From assembly GCA_028752905.1 (NCBI GenBank), contig JAQNBH010000004.1, forward strand, positions 37,628,336 to 37,692,335: a DNA stretch of 64,000 bases. Reading direction: 5' to 3'. The translations under genes were made by a program, and so were the position numbers. Every line of letters starts with the position of its first letter. The stretch's first letter is position 1. This DNA is from Cladorhizidae sp. MBARI D1340-BT2. Taxonomy: Eukaryota; Porifera; Demospongiae; Poecilosclerida; Cladorhizidae. This document shows, piece by piece, positions 56,571 through 64,000 of this stretch. The notes under the pieces were generated by a model. It searched no databases, had not been told where the DNA came from, and worked only from the letters and a program-made list of their open reading frames with translations.

Positions 56571-58704
56571 ATGGCTCTCCAAAGAACTCTAGCTGCTACC
56601 TTGGCTCATCGTAGTAAGTATACTTGCCTGAAGGGGAAAAACAGCTAAAAGCTAGCGCAGAGACCCAGTAACAACCAAGATTTTAGCTACTTCTAGCAAA
56701 GATCTGTACATTAACCATAGCGTGTTCATCTTGAGAGCATTTAGATCAGAATTAATTTATCTTTGAACTCTTGATACTTTACAGATTATTGTTTGGTCTT
56801 CTGGCCCGAAGAAAATTCGGTCTCTGCTGTACCAAGCAGCAAAGTTTTAAGGGGGCACCTTGGTCGGAGAGGACTGTGAGGTCAAAGCGGGGAGGCTGAC
56901 TTTCAAAGGGAGGATTTCAGCTGTTGGTAAGTTTGAAAGAAGTTTTTAAAAATCGAGTTCAAGTGAGATTATTATGCTGAAATATAGGTATCCAAGCAGC
57001 CACGGAGGAGCTGGAGGAGGAGTTTGAGCCAGTCTTTGAAGACGATGAGGAAAATGTTGCTCCTTGCCCTCAACCAATGGCACAGTCTGGTGTAAGTTGT
57101 TTATTTAGATGATTTAATTTTGATATTGCTGAGCCTGTTAAGGCCTTCACATATATATTACAGCACACTGTGGAACTATTTAGTAATAACAATCTATATT
57201 CAACTACTTAATTAATCCAATAGATTATAATCTGAGTTAAATTCAACGAATTTAATTCAGACTTCGAAGCGGAAGAGGAGGAGTGGTCAAGGGGAAGAAC
57301 CTCAAGGAAAGAAACCTGATGGTGTGTTACAGTTCAATAATCAACTTATAATGTACTCTCAATGATTCTACTAACCTTCATCTGGAATGATGGATTTTTG
57401 TTACTATGGTCATATGATGCTGCCCTCCTGCACAGCTCGGGCACATTCTCCATTGCCAACTCTATTCTCTTCTGATCCAATTGAATCTATTCCTGTAAGC
57501 TTTGAATGTATTTATTTTGGAAGTAATCAATTCTAAAAATCTTCTAATTCAGATGTCTACCAGAGACCCCAAAAGAGGGAAATTCCAGAAACCTGCTGAA
57601 GGTGAAGTAATTAAAATTCATAGGGTGTCCATCATAATTTGATTTCACCAAATAGGTTCCATAATACTGGTGACCTCGCCTAGTTCTGCTGAACTAGCAG
57701 AAATTTGAAGTGCCAGGGAACTTTCACCAAGAAATGGAGGATATTGGCGAGTGTGTATTGGGTGATGCCAGGGCAACAACTCCTACTTCAGAGTTTGGTA
57801 AGTGCACCTAAATTTATAACTGTTGGTCAAATCTTCATGTAAATTTATTATTGGTCAATTGCATGTAAATTTATTATTGGTCAAATGTTTGGGTCAAATG
57901 TTCATGTTCATGTAAATTTATTATTGGTCAAATGTTCATGTATTTATTATTGGTCAAATGTTCATGGTCAAATGTTCATGTACATTTATTATTGGTCAAT
58001 GTTCATCATGTAAATTTATTATTGGTCAAGGTTCATCATGTAAATTTATTATTGGTCAAGGTTCATCATGTAAATTTATTATTGGTCAAATGTCCATAAT
58101 GCCACAGCTCTGAACATGGAGATGGCAGTGTTGGAGCAATCTGAGAGGCTTGACATGATGGAGAAAGGCCAGAAAGAACTGGCGAGATCAATCAAAAAAA
58201 TTGAGAAAACATTGGAGGATATTCTGAAGAGGCTCTTCTCAATCAGTTCCTCCAGCCCCAACCTCTCCTCCCCGTTCCCCGCCGCCTCCAACCCACACCT
58301 CACTTCCACCTCCTCGTTCCCCGCCGCCTCCAACCCACACCTCACTTCCACCTCCTCGTTCCCCGCCTCCTCCAACCCACACCTCACATCCACCTCCGTC
58401 ACCTGTCACTTCTCCTGCTGCCATAGCCACAACCTGTGATCGCCCTGCATGCAAGCCAATTGGTGTTGTGAAGCGGGCACTACCATCTCATATGATACAA
58501 GAGGACCTTGAGGATATTAGCACAGTATTGGCAAGATATCTAAAATTGCAACCTCTCTGCAAAGTCGGAGCCTTGGCATGCAAGCTAGCCAGAGAGGCAA
58601 TATTTGGACAGAATGTAATGAACATGTGTACTCCCATGGGGAACCGAGATCTGCCTGGGCTTCCTATCGAAGAGCTAAAACTCTTGAAGAAAACGATTTA
58701 CTAA
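56571..58704 (+). pseudogene. BEN-domain protein gene carried by Tc1 element, 8 exons, two frame breaks
   Basis: Exons 56571-56613, 56785-56926, 56988-57091, 57261-57321, 57436-57494, 57553-57601, 57711-57797 and 58108-58704 join with matching phases and GT-AG borders. Exon 1 begins MALQRTLAATLAHR. Exon 2 reads YCLVFWPEENSVSAVPSSKV, then in another frame CEVKAGRLTFKGRISAV. This resembles the N-terminal module of many BEN-domain proteins. Exon 4 has a basic stretch, KRKRRSG, a possible nuclear signal. Exon 8 has a short coiled coil, a Pro-rich linker with a 42-bp coding repeat (58262-58395), and a terminal BEN-like domain (KVGALACKLAREAIFG, then LPIEELKLLKKTIY). BEN domains bind DNA or chromatin. 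Frame breaks lie in the G5 run near 56855 and near 58230-58250. Role in transposition is unknown. Confidence 0.72.
57815..58090 (+). repeat. Tandem repeat, ~28-bp unit, in a BEN gene intron
   Basis: TTATTATTGGTCAAATGTTC and CATGTAAATT units, about nine copies, between exons 7 and 8 of the element-borne gene. Confidence 0.9.
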
Positions 58705-58708
58705 ATAT

Positions 58709-60030
58709 TCAGTACCCTGTAGCTGCACCCTCTAGTTCTATTATTTTAGGAATTACTTTTCTAAGGTGTCTAATGTATTTCTGACATTTAGTAATATCTA
58801 CAGTTAACCAAAATGGTCTTATTCCATCCACCAATTCAGCCTTTGTCTTGGGCTTTACTTCCCTCCTGATGTACTCTTTTAATTCGTGCCACAGGTTTTC
58901 AATGGGGTTGGCATCTGGAGACTTAGGAGGTGTCCTCCACCAATTAACATTGTTTGATTTCAAGAATTCCTGAGCCAGCCTAGATGTATGCTTGGGGTCA
59001 TTGTCATGCATGTAGCTATGCCGGGGACCTTCACAAAGGGTAAAAGGTCTTCTTGAGAATTTCCACAAAAAGTGGTGCTCTCATGATACCATCAAATATG
59101 CATATTCCTGTTCTCCCTTTCATGCTGATTCCTGCCCACACATGCACCTTCACTGGATGTTTCGCCCTATAATCAAACATACAGATTGTATATCATAAAT
59201 ATACAGCATGTAACATACCTTGGCTTGTTCTTTGGTGCCCTTCCTACCTTTCGGCAACAAAACCGCCTGTGCGTTTCTAACTGAACCGTGCACTCATCTG
59301 TCCAAATAACATTAAAAAACCCATCAGCTGCTTCGTCAACGTTCTGCCTGGCCCACTCCAATCTTTTGACCTAGGATAGGGATAAATAATACTGCCTTTG
59401 ATCACAGGCTTATTACACAAGTCACTGTACAAATTCACCAGTGTTCAATAACAATATCTTACCTAGGTCCTAAAGCATCACACCAACAAGGTGCCCAATT
59501 TTTTTAAATCAAATGGCTTATCCCGATCGTCATTGACTCTAGCAAAACTGCCCCCAAAACCAAGGCCTAGATTATCATTAGCCACTAGCTTCAGCATAAG
59601 AGAAAGCTTCTACACTGGTATTAACTTTCACTAGCTTAGCTTAAACTATGTACACAACACAACAAACCTTGTTGACATCTCTTATAAGTTGGCAGTATAC
59701 ACTGCCTCGAAAAGTCCACCCAAGCAATGTCTGCCACCACAACACTGTCCTCAGGGATAGTGGATATCCTTTGCTGTGAAGGAGGAGGTGTAATTGATAA
59801 GCAGTTGTCTCGTCCATCTTTTCCTCTACAACTCTCTTGACAGCAGATGTCACCAACGAAAGTCTCCCACTCCCTGGCTGTCTGGCGATTGTACCAGTCT
59901 CACGGTACCGCTTAATAAAACTGTAGACGCCTTGCCTCGTTGCTGTCATGCCCTCCTCATTCAAAATGCGGACTATAGCTGTAGCCTTGAATCCTCTTGA
60001 TTCCAGAGTGAGAATCCTCTGTTTCTTAAA
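58709..60030 (-). pseudogene. Tc1-type DD34E transposase with introns, frameshifted
   Basis: Three exons read on the minus strand. Exon about 60030-59668 is the N-terminal DNA-binding half (ILTLESRGFKATAIVRILNE, then TATRQGVYSFIKRYRETG), ending RDVNK. Exon 59370-59219 starts VKRLEWARQNVDEA and holds the first catalytic Asp in IWTDECTVQLETHRR. Exon 59166-58709 contains KVHVWAGISMKG, the second Asp in HDNDPKHTS and the Glu in NPIENLWHELK. There are 34 residues between the last two, which is the DD34E signature of Tc1. Splice sites GTATGT and TTATAG rejoin the Arg codon of KPR-AKHPV. The frame breaks near 59020-59050 (after FVEILKK). About 340 residues overall, normal for the family. Ends ELEGAATGY. 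Confidence 0.85.
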
Positions 60031-60337
60031 TGTAGAATAAGCATTTACTCGGAGTAGTAGGTGAGCGCTAAAAAGTCAGAGTAGAAGTGAGCGCTAAAAC
60101 ACGTGTAACTAGCATTAGCCTTTCTCCCGCCTTCGTCGATCGCGGGAGAGCATGCGCAAGTTAATTCAATATTAGAACGCTTAACGATTCGTGGCTAACG
60201 TACCGTTCGCACATACTTACGTTGTTGGCAAACGTTTGTCGAACGTATGGCGAACGGTAGAGGAACGCTGTGACTCAAGCGTCCCGCAAACGTACAACGC
60301 AAATGGTACGTAAAATTTTTTTGGGGTGTGTACTGTA

Positions 60338-60965
60338 CATACTCTCAGGGGTCCATACAAAATAGATGAGGACTCTGCATGGACACTGCTTGTTAATTAT
60401 TGCCCAGTAATGATATTTATGGCTATGACTTTCATTTTCAAAAAACACAAACCGTTTCTATCATTAGAATCCAAATATAATATGCAGTTGGTATAAGAAT
60501 CAGCTCCAGTGAGGTAAGCAGACTAAAGCTACGCAGCACTACGTTGCTCTCCCTGTGTCTACAACCAAACTAACGGCATTGAAATCCAACTTTCTCCAGA
60601 GCAAAGGGAGTGCGAGTGATTCCAGGTGAGCATGGGTGCCTGTGTAGGAATGCCTTCTAGAAACTCCAGTAAATATCAGGAAACCTTCATGATTGCAGTT
60701 ACAATTTAGTCAGCCATCTTTTTATTGTGCTTGCCTCCCCATCCGAACCTGAATTCAAAAGCTTTCTCATCGTTACAACAGTATACGTTGCACCTGGTTC
60801 ATTTTTTAAATTCACTATGAAGGATATCCAGGTGTGGTACTTACGGTGGTCAAACGTGTAAGTGGTCATTTGGTGTTAGATGGTCTTGCCATCAGATGGC
60901 CCAAGCCTAAACCACCAGCTTCTTGTATACTATGGTTATACTAAACTGTACATGCATGTATTACT
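60338..60965. other. Intron 19 end, dispersed repeat at 60490-60577
   Basis: GGTATAAGAATCAGCTCCAG, TGTGTCTACAAC and following motifs align in order with 38711-38798. Weaker similarity continues for about 120 bases (CTTCTAGAAACTCCAG). No coding capacity recognised. Confidence 0.55.
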
Positions 60966-60971
60966 TGACAG

Positions 60972-61116
60972 CAATGTCCCTCGTACCTCTGCTCCGAATA
61001 TGTCCGTCCCCCCTGCACCCATTGCCCACCTTCCTTGTGCCCCCGCTGATGGAGCATCGATCGATTCTTTGCTAGATCATTTCAAGCGACTTCTGCTGGA
61101 CATTAGGGCAGCCAAG
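60972..61116 (+). CDS. Coiled-coil gene, exon 20 (residues 1242-1290)
   Basis: Acceptor TACTTGACAG and donor AAG|GTAGTC. The first base completes AA+C (Asn). Reads NVPRTSAPNMSVPPAPIAHL, a Pro/Ala-rich linker, then a helix SIDSLLDHFKRLLLDIRAAK. Phase 0 out. Confidence 0.85.
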
Positions 61117-61424
61117 GTAGTCTGTTTGTTTGTTTGTTTGTTTGTTTTCTCACCAATTTTAAAGAGTGGTTCCGATATGCCTGGAGGGAACATTAAAGTG
61201 GGGTTCCGATATGCTAGGAGGGAGAGAGAGGAAGGTTGGGTCAGCTTTAGGACGGGAAATCAGGGATGATCGCATCTACTCTACTTCATTTAGTCTCCAT
61301 GAGTCCCCTGAATTTTAGTTCTTGGAAGCTTTTTATTCTTGGTGTGGTGATATGAGCTCCTAAGATGGTAGCTATCCTCTTAGAGATCTCATTATTTCTG
61401 TGGTTATTTTTTGGATTATTTTTT

Positions 61425-61600
61425 GGGTAATACATTTTTTTTGTGATTTATTCCTTACCCTTGTAACTAATCGTAATTGGTAATTAATTTCTTATTTTGG
61501 TAATTAATTTCTTTTTTTTGTAATTAATTCTTGTTTTGGTAATTAATATCTTATCTTGTTTTGGTAATTAATTTCTTATTTTTAAAATTAATTTATTGTA
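61425..61600 (+). repeat. AT-rich imperfect repeat (intron 20)
   Basis: TTTTGGTAATTAATTTCTTA units, about eight imperfect copies, ending just before the exon 21 acceptor. Confidence 0.85.
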
Positions 61601-61610
61601 TGATTTGCAG

Positions 61611-61826
61611 GGGGATTATGATGTCAGGGATTGGAGAAAGGAATTGTTAGAAGCAGTGGAAAAGATCTTGGAGCAGGAAAGAAAAATTCTGTCTTCAGCC
61701 ATCTCCTTTCCTGACATACCGAACACGAGGGAGAGAGGAGGAGAGAGTGACGTGGGAGACGGAGCTCGTGATGAAGATAGTGGCAGCTCATCTTCTTCTG
61801 TCAGTTATCAGATGCTCCTTGATCAG
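61611..61826 (+). CDS. Coiled-coil gene, exon 21 (residues 1291-1362)
   Basis: Acceptor TGATTTGCAG and donor CAG|GTACTT; 72 codons, phase 0-0. Starts GDYDVRDWRKELLEAVEKIL with a following helix, then an acidic Ser-rich segment (DEDSGSSSSSVSYQ). The ELLEAVEKILEQERKIL pattern is the part that most recalls pericentrin/AKAP9-like proteins. I cannot verify that without a search. Confidence 0.87.
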
Positions 61827-62144
61827 GTACTTAATGCACATGGTTGGAGGGGGGGGGTTTATTATAATAATTGACATCCTCTTGTACACACACGCGCACA
61901 CACACACACGTTGTTTAACGAGGTATTTTCTGTGGCTTTGAATAAATATTTCTCGTGGCTACATTCCAATCTACGAGTAGGAAAAACGGTTACCAGAACA
62001 AGGAGTGGTTTCCATTATACTCTACACCATCCAATGTCAATTACCATCTGTGAAAACATCTCTCTATGGCCAACTCTCTACGGCCAAAAAAAAAAAAATC
62101 AGCACCTAATAATTCATAACAGATTCAATATATTTTTTGTATAG

Positions 62145-62264
62145 CTCTGTAGACAGAGTGGCTTGATAGAAGAACTCCCAACAGTTGAGAGGAACTCGCT
62201 TGTGAAGGAAATCGGTCAACTTCGAGAGGCTAATGGGAAGGCCAAGGAGGAACACGAAAGACGG
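62145..62264 (+). CDS. Coiled-coil gene, exon 22 (residues 1363-1402)
   Basis: Acceptor TTTTTTGTATAG and donor CGG|GTATTG; 40 codons, phase 0-0. Reads LCRQSGLIEELPTVERNSLV, ending EANGKAKEEHERR. Coiled coil. Confidence 0.83.
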
Positions 62265-62399
62265 GTATTGCAGGATTTGGGTGGTTGGTGTCACTTTTTT
62301 TCCATTGGTAGCATTTATCAATGCATGTATCAAACAGGAGGTTATTATGCAGGACAGCAATATGATGGGGGATGCTGTTGAACATACATATACTATTGT

Positions 62400-62665
62400 C
62401 TTAAGAGGGGATGTGGAGGGAGAGGAGGAGAGAGTGTGGAGAGAAGAGAGAGAGTGGGGACAGGATGGGAAGAGTGAGAAAGATGGAGTGAGGAGTGAAG
62501 AGAGAAGGAAGAGAGTGAGCAAAGAGAAAGTGATAACCTTAAAGAAATGTGAGAGTGGAAAGAAAAGAGAATGAGAGAAAAGCAAAATGGGGAGATAGTG
62601 AAGAGAGAATGGGACAAAAAGGAGGACACTGGGGGCAGACGAAGAGAAAGATGGAGTCTTGGTAT
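62400..62665 (+). repeat. Purine-rich (GA) tract in intron 22
   Basis: About 260 bases are almost all A and G on the + strand (GGAGAGGAGGAGAGAGTGTG, GAGAGAGAGTGGGGACAGG and similar). Overlapping Arg/Glu-rich and Ser/Leu-rich frames on the two strands follow from composition, not selection. Confidence 0.85.
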
Positions 62666-62703
62666 GTATTGGCCTTTATGGTGAACTCCTGATTGTGTTG
62701 TAG

Positions 62704-62997
62704 GAGCAAGAGTGGCGCTCCCAAGCAGAGCATGCACGTCATACTGCAGACAGCAGTCTACTACACCAACTCCACTTGGAGAAATCTCGGTCGTGTGAGC
62801 TGGAGAAAAAGGTGTCTTCCCTGCACGGGGACCTCACTGGTAAGAATGCTCAGTTGCTCGAAGTGGACACAGAGAACAGACAGCTGCGGGAAGTGTCCAA
62901 GGAGAGAGATAGACTCCAGCGGCAGTTTGACTCTGTGCAGTCGGCAGTGGAGCAGTCAGTGAATAAAGCCAGTGACGCCATTGACTGCCTCCAAAAG
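62704..62997 (+). CDS. Coiled-coil gene, exon 23, last in window (residues 1403-1500)
   Basis: Acceptor GTGTTGTAG; donor AAG|GTAGCA at 62998. Ninety-eight codons, phase 0-0, start EQEWRSQAEHARHTADSSLL and end SDAIDCLQK. Strong coiled coil (ENRQLREVSKERDRLQRQF). Reading could continue in frame through the following 51-bp repeats until a TAA at 63604, so the 3' boundary depends on which repeated donor is used. Confidence 0.88.
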
Positions 62998-63690
62998 GTA
63001 GCAAGTATGCCTGTGGATTGTGCTAATAGTATTGACTGCCACCAACAGGTAGCAAGTATGCCTGTGGATTGTGCTAATAGTATTGACTGCCACCAACAGG
63101 TAGTGAGTATGCCTGTGGATTGTGCTAATAGTATTGACTGCCACCAACAGGTAGCTAGTATGCCTGTGGATTGTGCTAATAGTATTGACTGCTACCAACA
63201 GGTAGCAAGTATGCCTGTGGATTGTGCTAATAATATTGACTGCCACCAACAGGTAGTGAGTATGCCTGTGGATTGTGCTAATAGTATTGACTGCCACCAA
63301 CAGGTAGTGAGTATGCCTGTGGATTGTGCTAATAGTATTGACTGCCACCAACAGGTAGTGAGTATGCCTGTGGATTGTGCTAATAGTATTGACTGCCACC
63401 AACAGGTAACAAGTATGCCTGTGGATTGTGCTAATAGTATTGACTGCCTTCAACAGGTAGCAAGTATGCCTGTGGATTGTACTAATAGTATTGACTGCCA
63501 CCAACAGGTAACAAGTATGCCTGTGGATTGTGCTAATAGTATTGACTGCCACCAACAGGTAGCAAGTATGCCTGTGGATTGTGTTAATAGTATTGACTGC
63601 AACTAACAGGTAGCAAGTATGCCTGTGGATTGTGCTAATAGTATTGACTGCCACCAACAGGTAGTGAGTATGCCTGTGGATTGTGCTATT
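62980..63690 (+). repeat. 51-bp repeat that multiplies the exon 23 5' splice site
   Basis: Each unit is ATTGACTGCCACCAACAG (a copy of the exon end) plus GTAGCAAGTATGCCTGTGGA and TTGTGCTAATAGT (intron start). GT donors fall at 62998, 63049, 63100 and so on to 63661 with no indel, so about 14 copies. Since 51 is 17 codons, the frame stays open through 63606. Each donor up to 63559 would add a multiple of 17 residues. Confidence 0.93.
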
Positions 63691-64000
63691 AAAAGTTCAC
63701 CCACAACATTTCTTCAATCTTTTTATTTTCCTATTTTTTAAAGAATTAATTTACTCTACTGTTATTATTATTTTATAACACACGATGTAGAAATCATTTC
63801 CTTACTTTTTAAAAGGCAAGTACACGTAGACCAAATATGAGGTCATATTTGGTGCATGGACTTCTGCTCCGTTAGTGGAATTACTGAGTGAGTGTTTTGT
63901 TCCTTGCATATTTTGAGATCACTCAAAAATCCTGATGTATAAGAGACTATCATGCACTAGTGCCATTGTCATGGTGATACTATGTGTTTCCCAATGTTTA
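63691..64000. other. Intron after exon 23, no recognised feature
   Basis: AT-rich unique sequence to the end of the window; nothing coding recognised. Confidence 0.5.

Larger units (their letters stand above)
56319..60335 (-). mobile_element. Tc1/mariner element, copy 2, two-gene: transposase + BEN-domain gene
   Basis: Ends CAGTAGACGCCAAAAAAAAC and, in reverse from 60335, CAGTACACACCCCAAAAAAA, both continuing with TTTACGTACC and GCGTTG. TA is duplicated at 56317-56318 and 60336-60337. A DD34E transposase with introns lies on the - strand (58709 to about 60030). A spliced BEN-domain gene lies on the + strand (56571-58704). The two are convergent, with stops 4 bases apart. Subterminal 11-bp arrays lie at each end. 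Typical Tc1 elements are 1.3-2.4 kb with a single gene, so the second gene is unusual. Both genes have frameshifts, so this copy is probably inactive or carries assembly errors. Confidence 0.9.
176..62997 (+). other. Gene model: giant coiled-coil protein, 23 internal exons, open at both ends
   Basis: Twenty-three exons, listed separately below, join into one 1500-codon frame. Every junction has an AG acceptor and GT donor, and the phase left by each exon is the phase needed by the next, including two split codons around a 27-bp microexon. The predicted product is long charged coiled coil, rich in Glu, Gln, Lys, Arg and Leu, at residues 1-494 and 714-1221 and again at the C-terminal side. Linkers rich in Ser, Thr, Pro and Asp lie at about 494-713 and 1222-1362. 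No enzyme domain, signal peptide or membrane segment was seen. The layout recalls centrosomal or Golgi scaffolds (pericentrin/AKAP9, golgins), which tether other proteins. This is an inference from composition only. First and last exons lie outside the window. Additional phase-0 exons could have been missed inside the long introns. Confidence 0.85.

Overview
The window is animal-type nuclear DNA. It contains a large spliced gene on the + strand with GT-AG introns, three classes of DNA transposon (Tc1/mariner, piggyBac, hAT-like), and very large minisatellites. By summing the intervals below, tandem repeats fill about 30 kb of the 64 kb. No prokaryotic gene organisation, rRNA, tRNA or CRISPR array was found. 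The relics (ZNF862/DUF4371-type hAT, piggyBac with a C-terminal cysteine-rich tail, DD34E Tc1) would fit a sponge or another marine invertebrate, but the species cannot be fixed from the sequence.

Host gene. Twenty-three exons (176 to 62997) can be chained on the + strand. Splice phases agree at every junction (2/0/0/0/2/2/1/0/1/0... and so on), giving exactly 4500 coding bases, or 1500 codons, with no stop. Both ends are open, so this is the middle of a giant gene. The product is mostly charged coiled coil (exons 1-4, 12-17, 22-23), interrupted by acidic or Ser/Pro-rich low-complexity linkers (exons 8-11, 19-21). The architecture resembles centrosomal or Golgi scaffold proteins such as pericentrin/AKAP9 or golgins. 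That family name is a guess, and no diagnostic domain is visible.

Introns. Most longer introns carry their own private minisatellite, with units from 11 to 71 bp: 34 bp at 1.5-5.4 kb, 33 bp at 24.1-26.1 kb, 39 bp at 26.4-29.8 kb, 46/47 bp at 36-37.7 kb, 24 bp at 40-44.1 kb, 52 bp at 48.7-50 kb, 28 bp at 55.4-56.3 kb. Nearly all repetitive open frames in the window are artefacts of these arrays. Three arrays include a splice site in the repeat unit. The most striking is at 62998-63690, where the last coding bases of exon 23 plus its 5' splice site are repeated about 14 times at exactly 51 bp, in frame.

Mobile elements. The most unusual system is a Tc1/mariner element of about 4 kb (56319-60335) with matching terminal inverted repeats and TA target duplication. 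It carries two convergent genes: a DD34E transposase on the - strand and an eight-exon BEN-domain protein gene on the + strand. Their stop codons lie only 4 bases apart. A second, older copy (10762-13231) has the same layout, so the BEN gene is a stable part of this family. The older copy sits inside a decayed piggyBac-like element (10635-16011, TTAA duplications), which also holds a 29-bp minisatellite. Further pieces are a Tigger/pogo-like end (about 16080-16158), a hAT/ZNF862-like relic (16621-17340), and small CAGGG-ended non-autonomous elements with 5-bp target duplications. One of these (17003-17180) has its empty site preserved in the neighbouring repeat.
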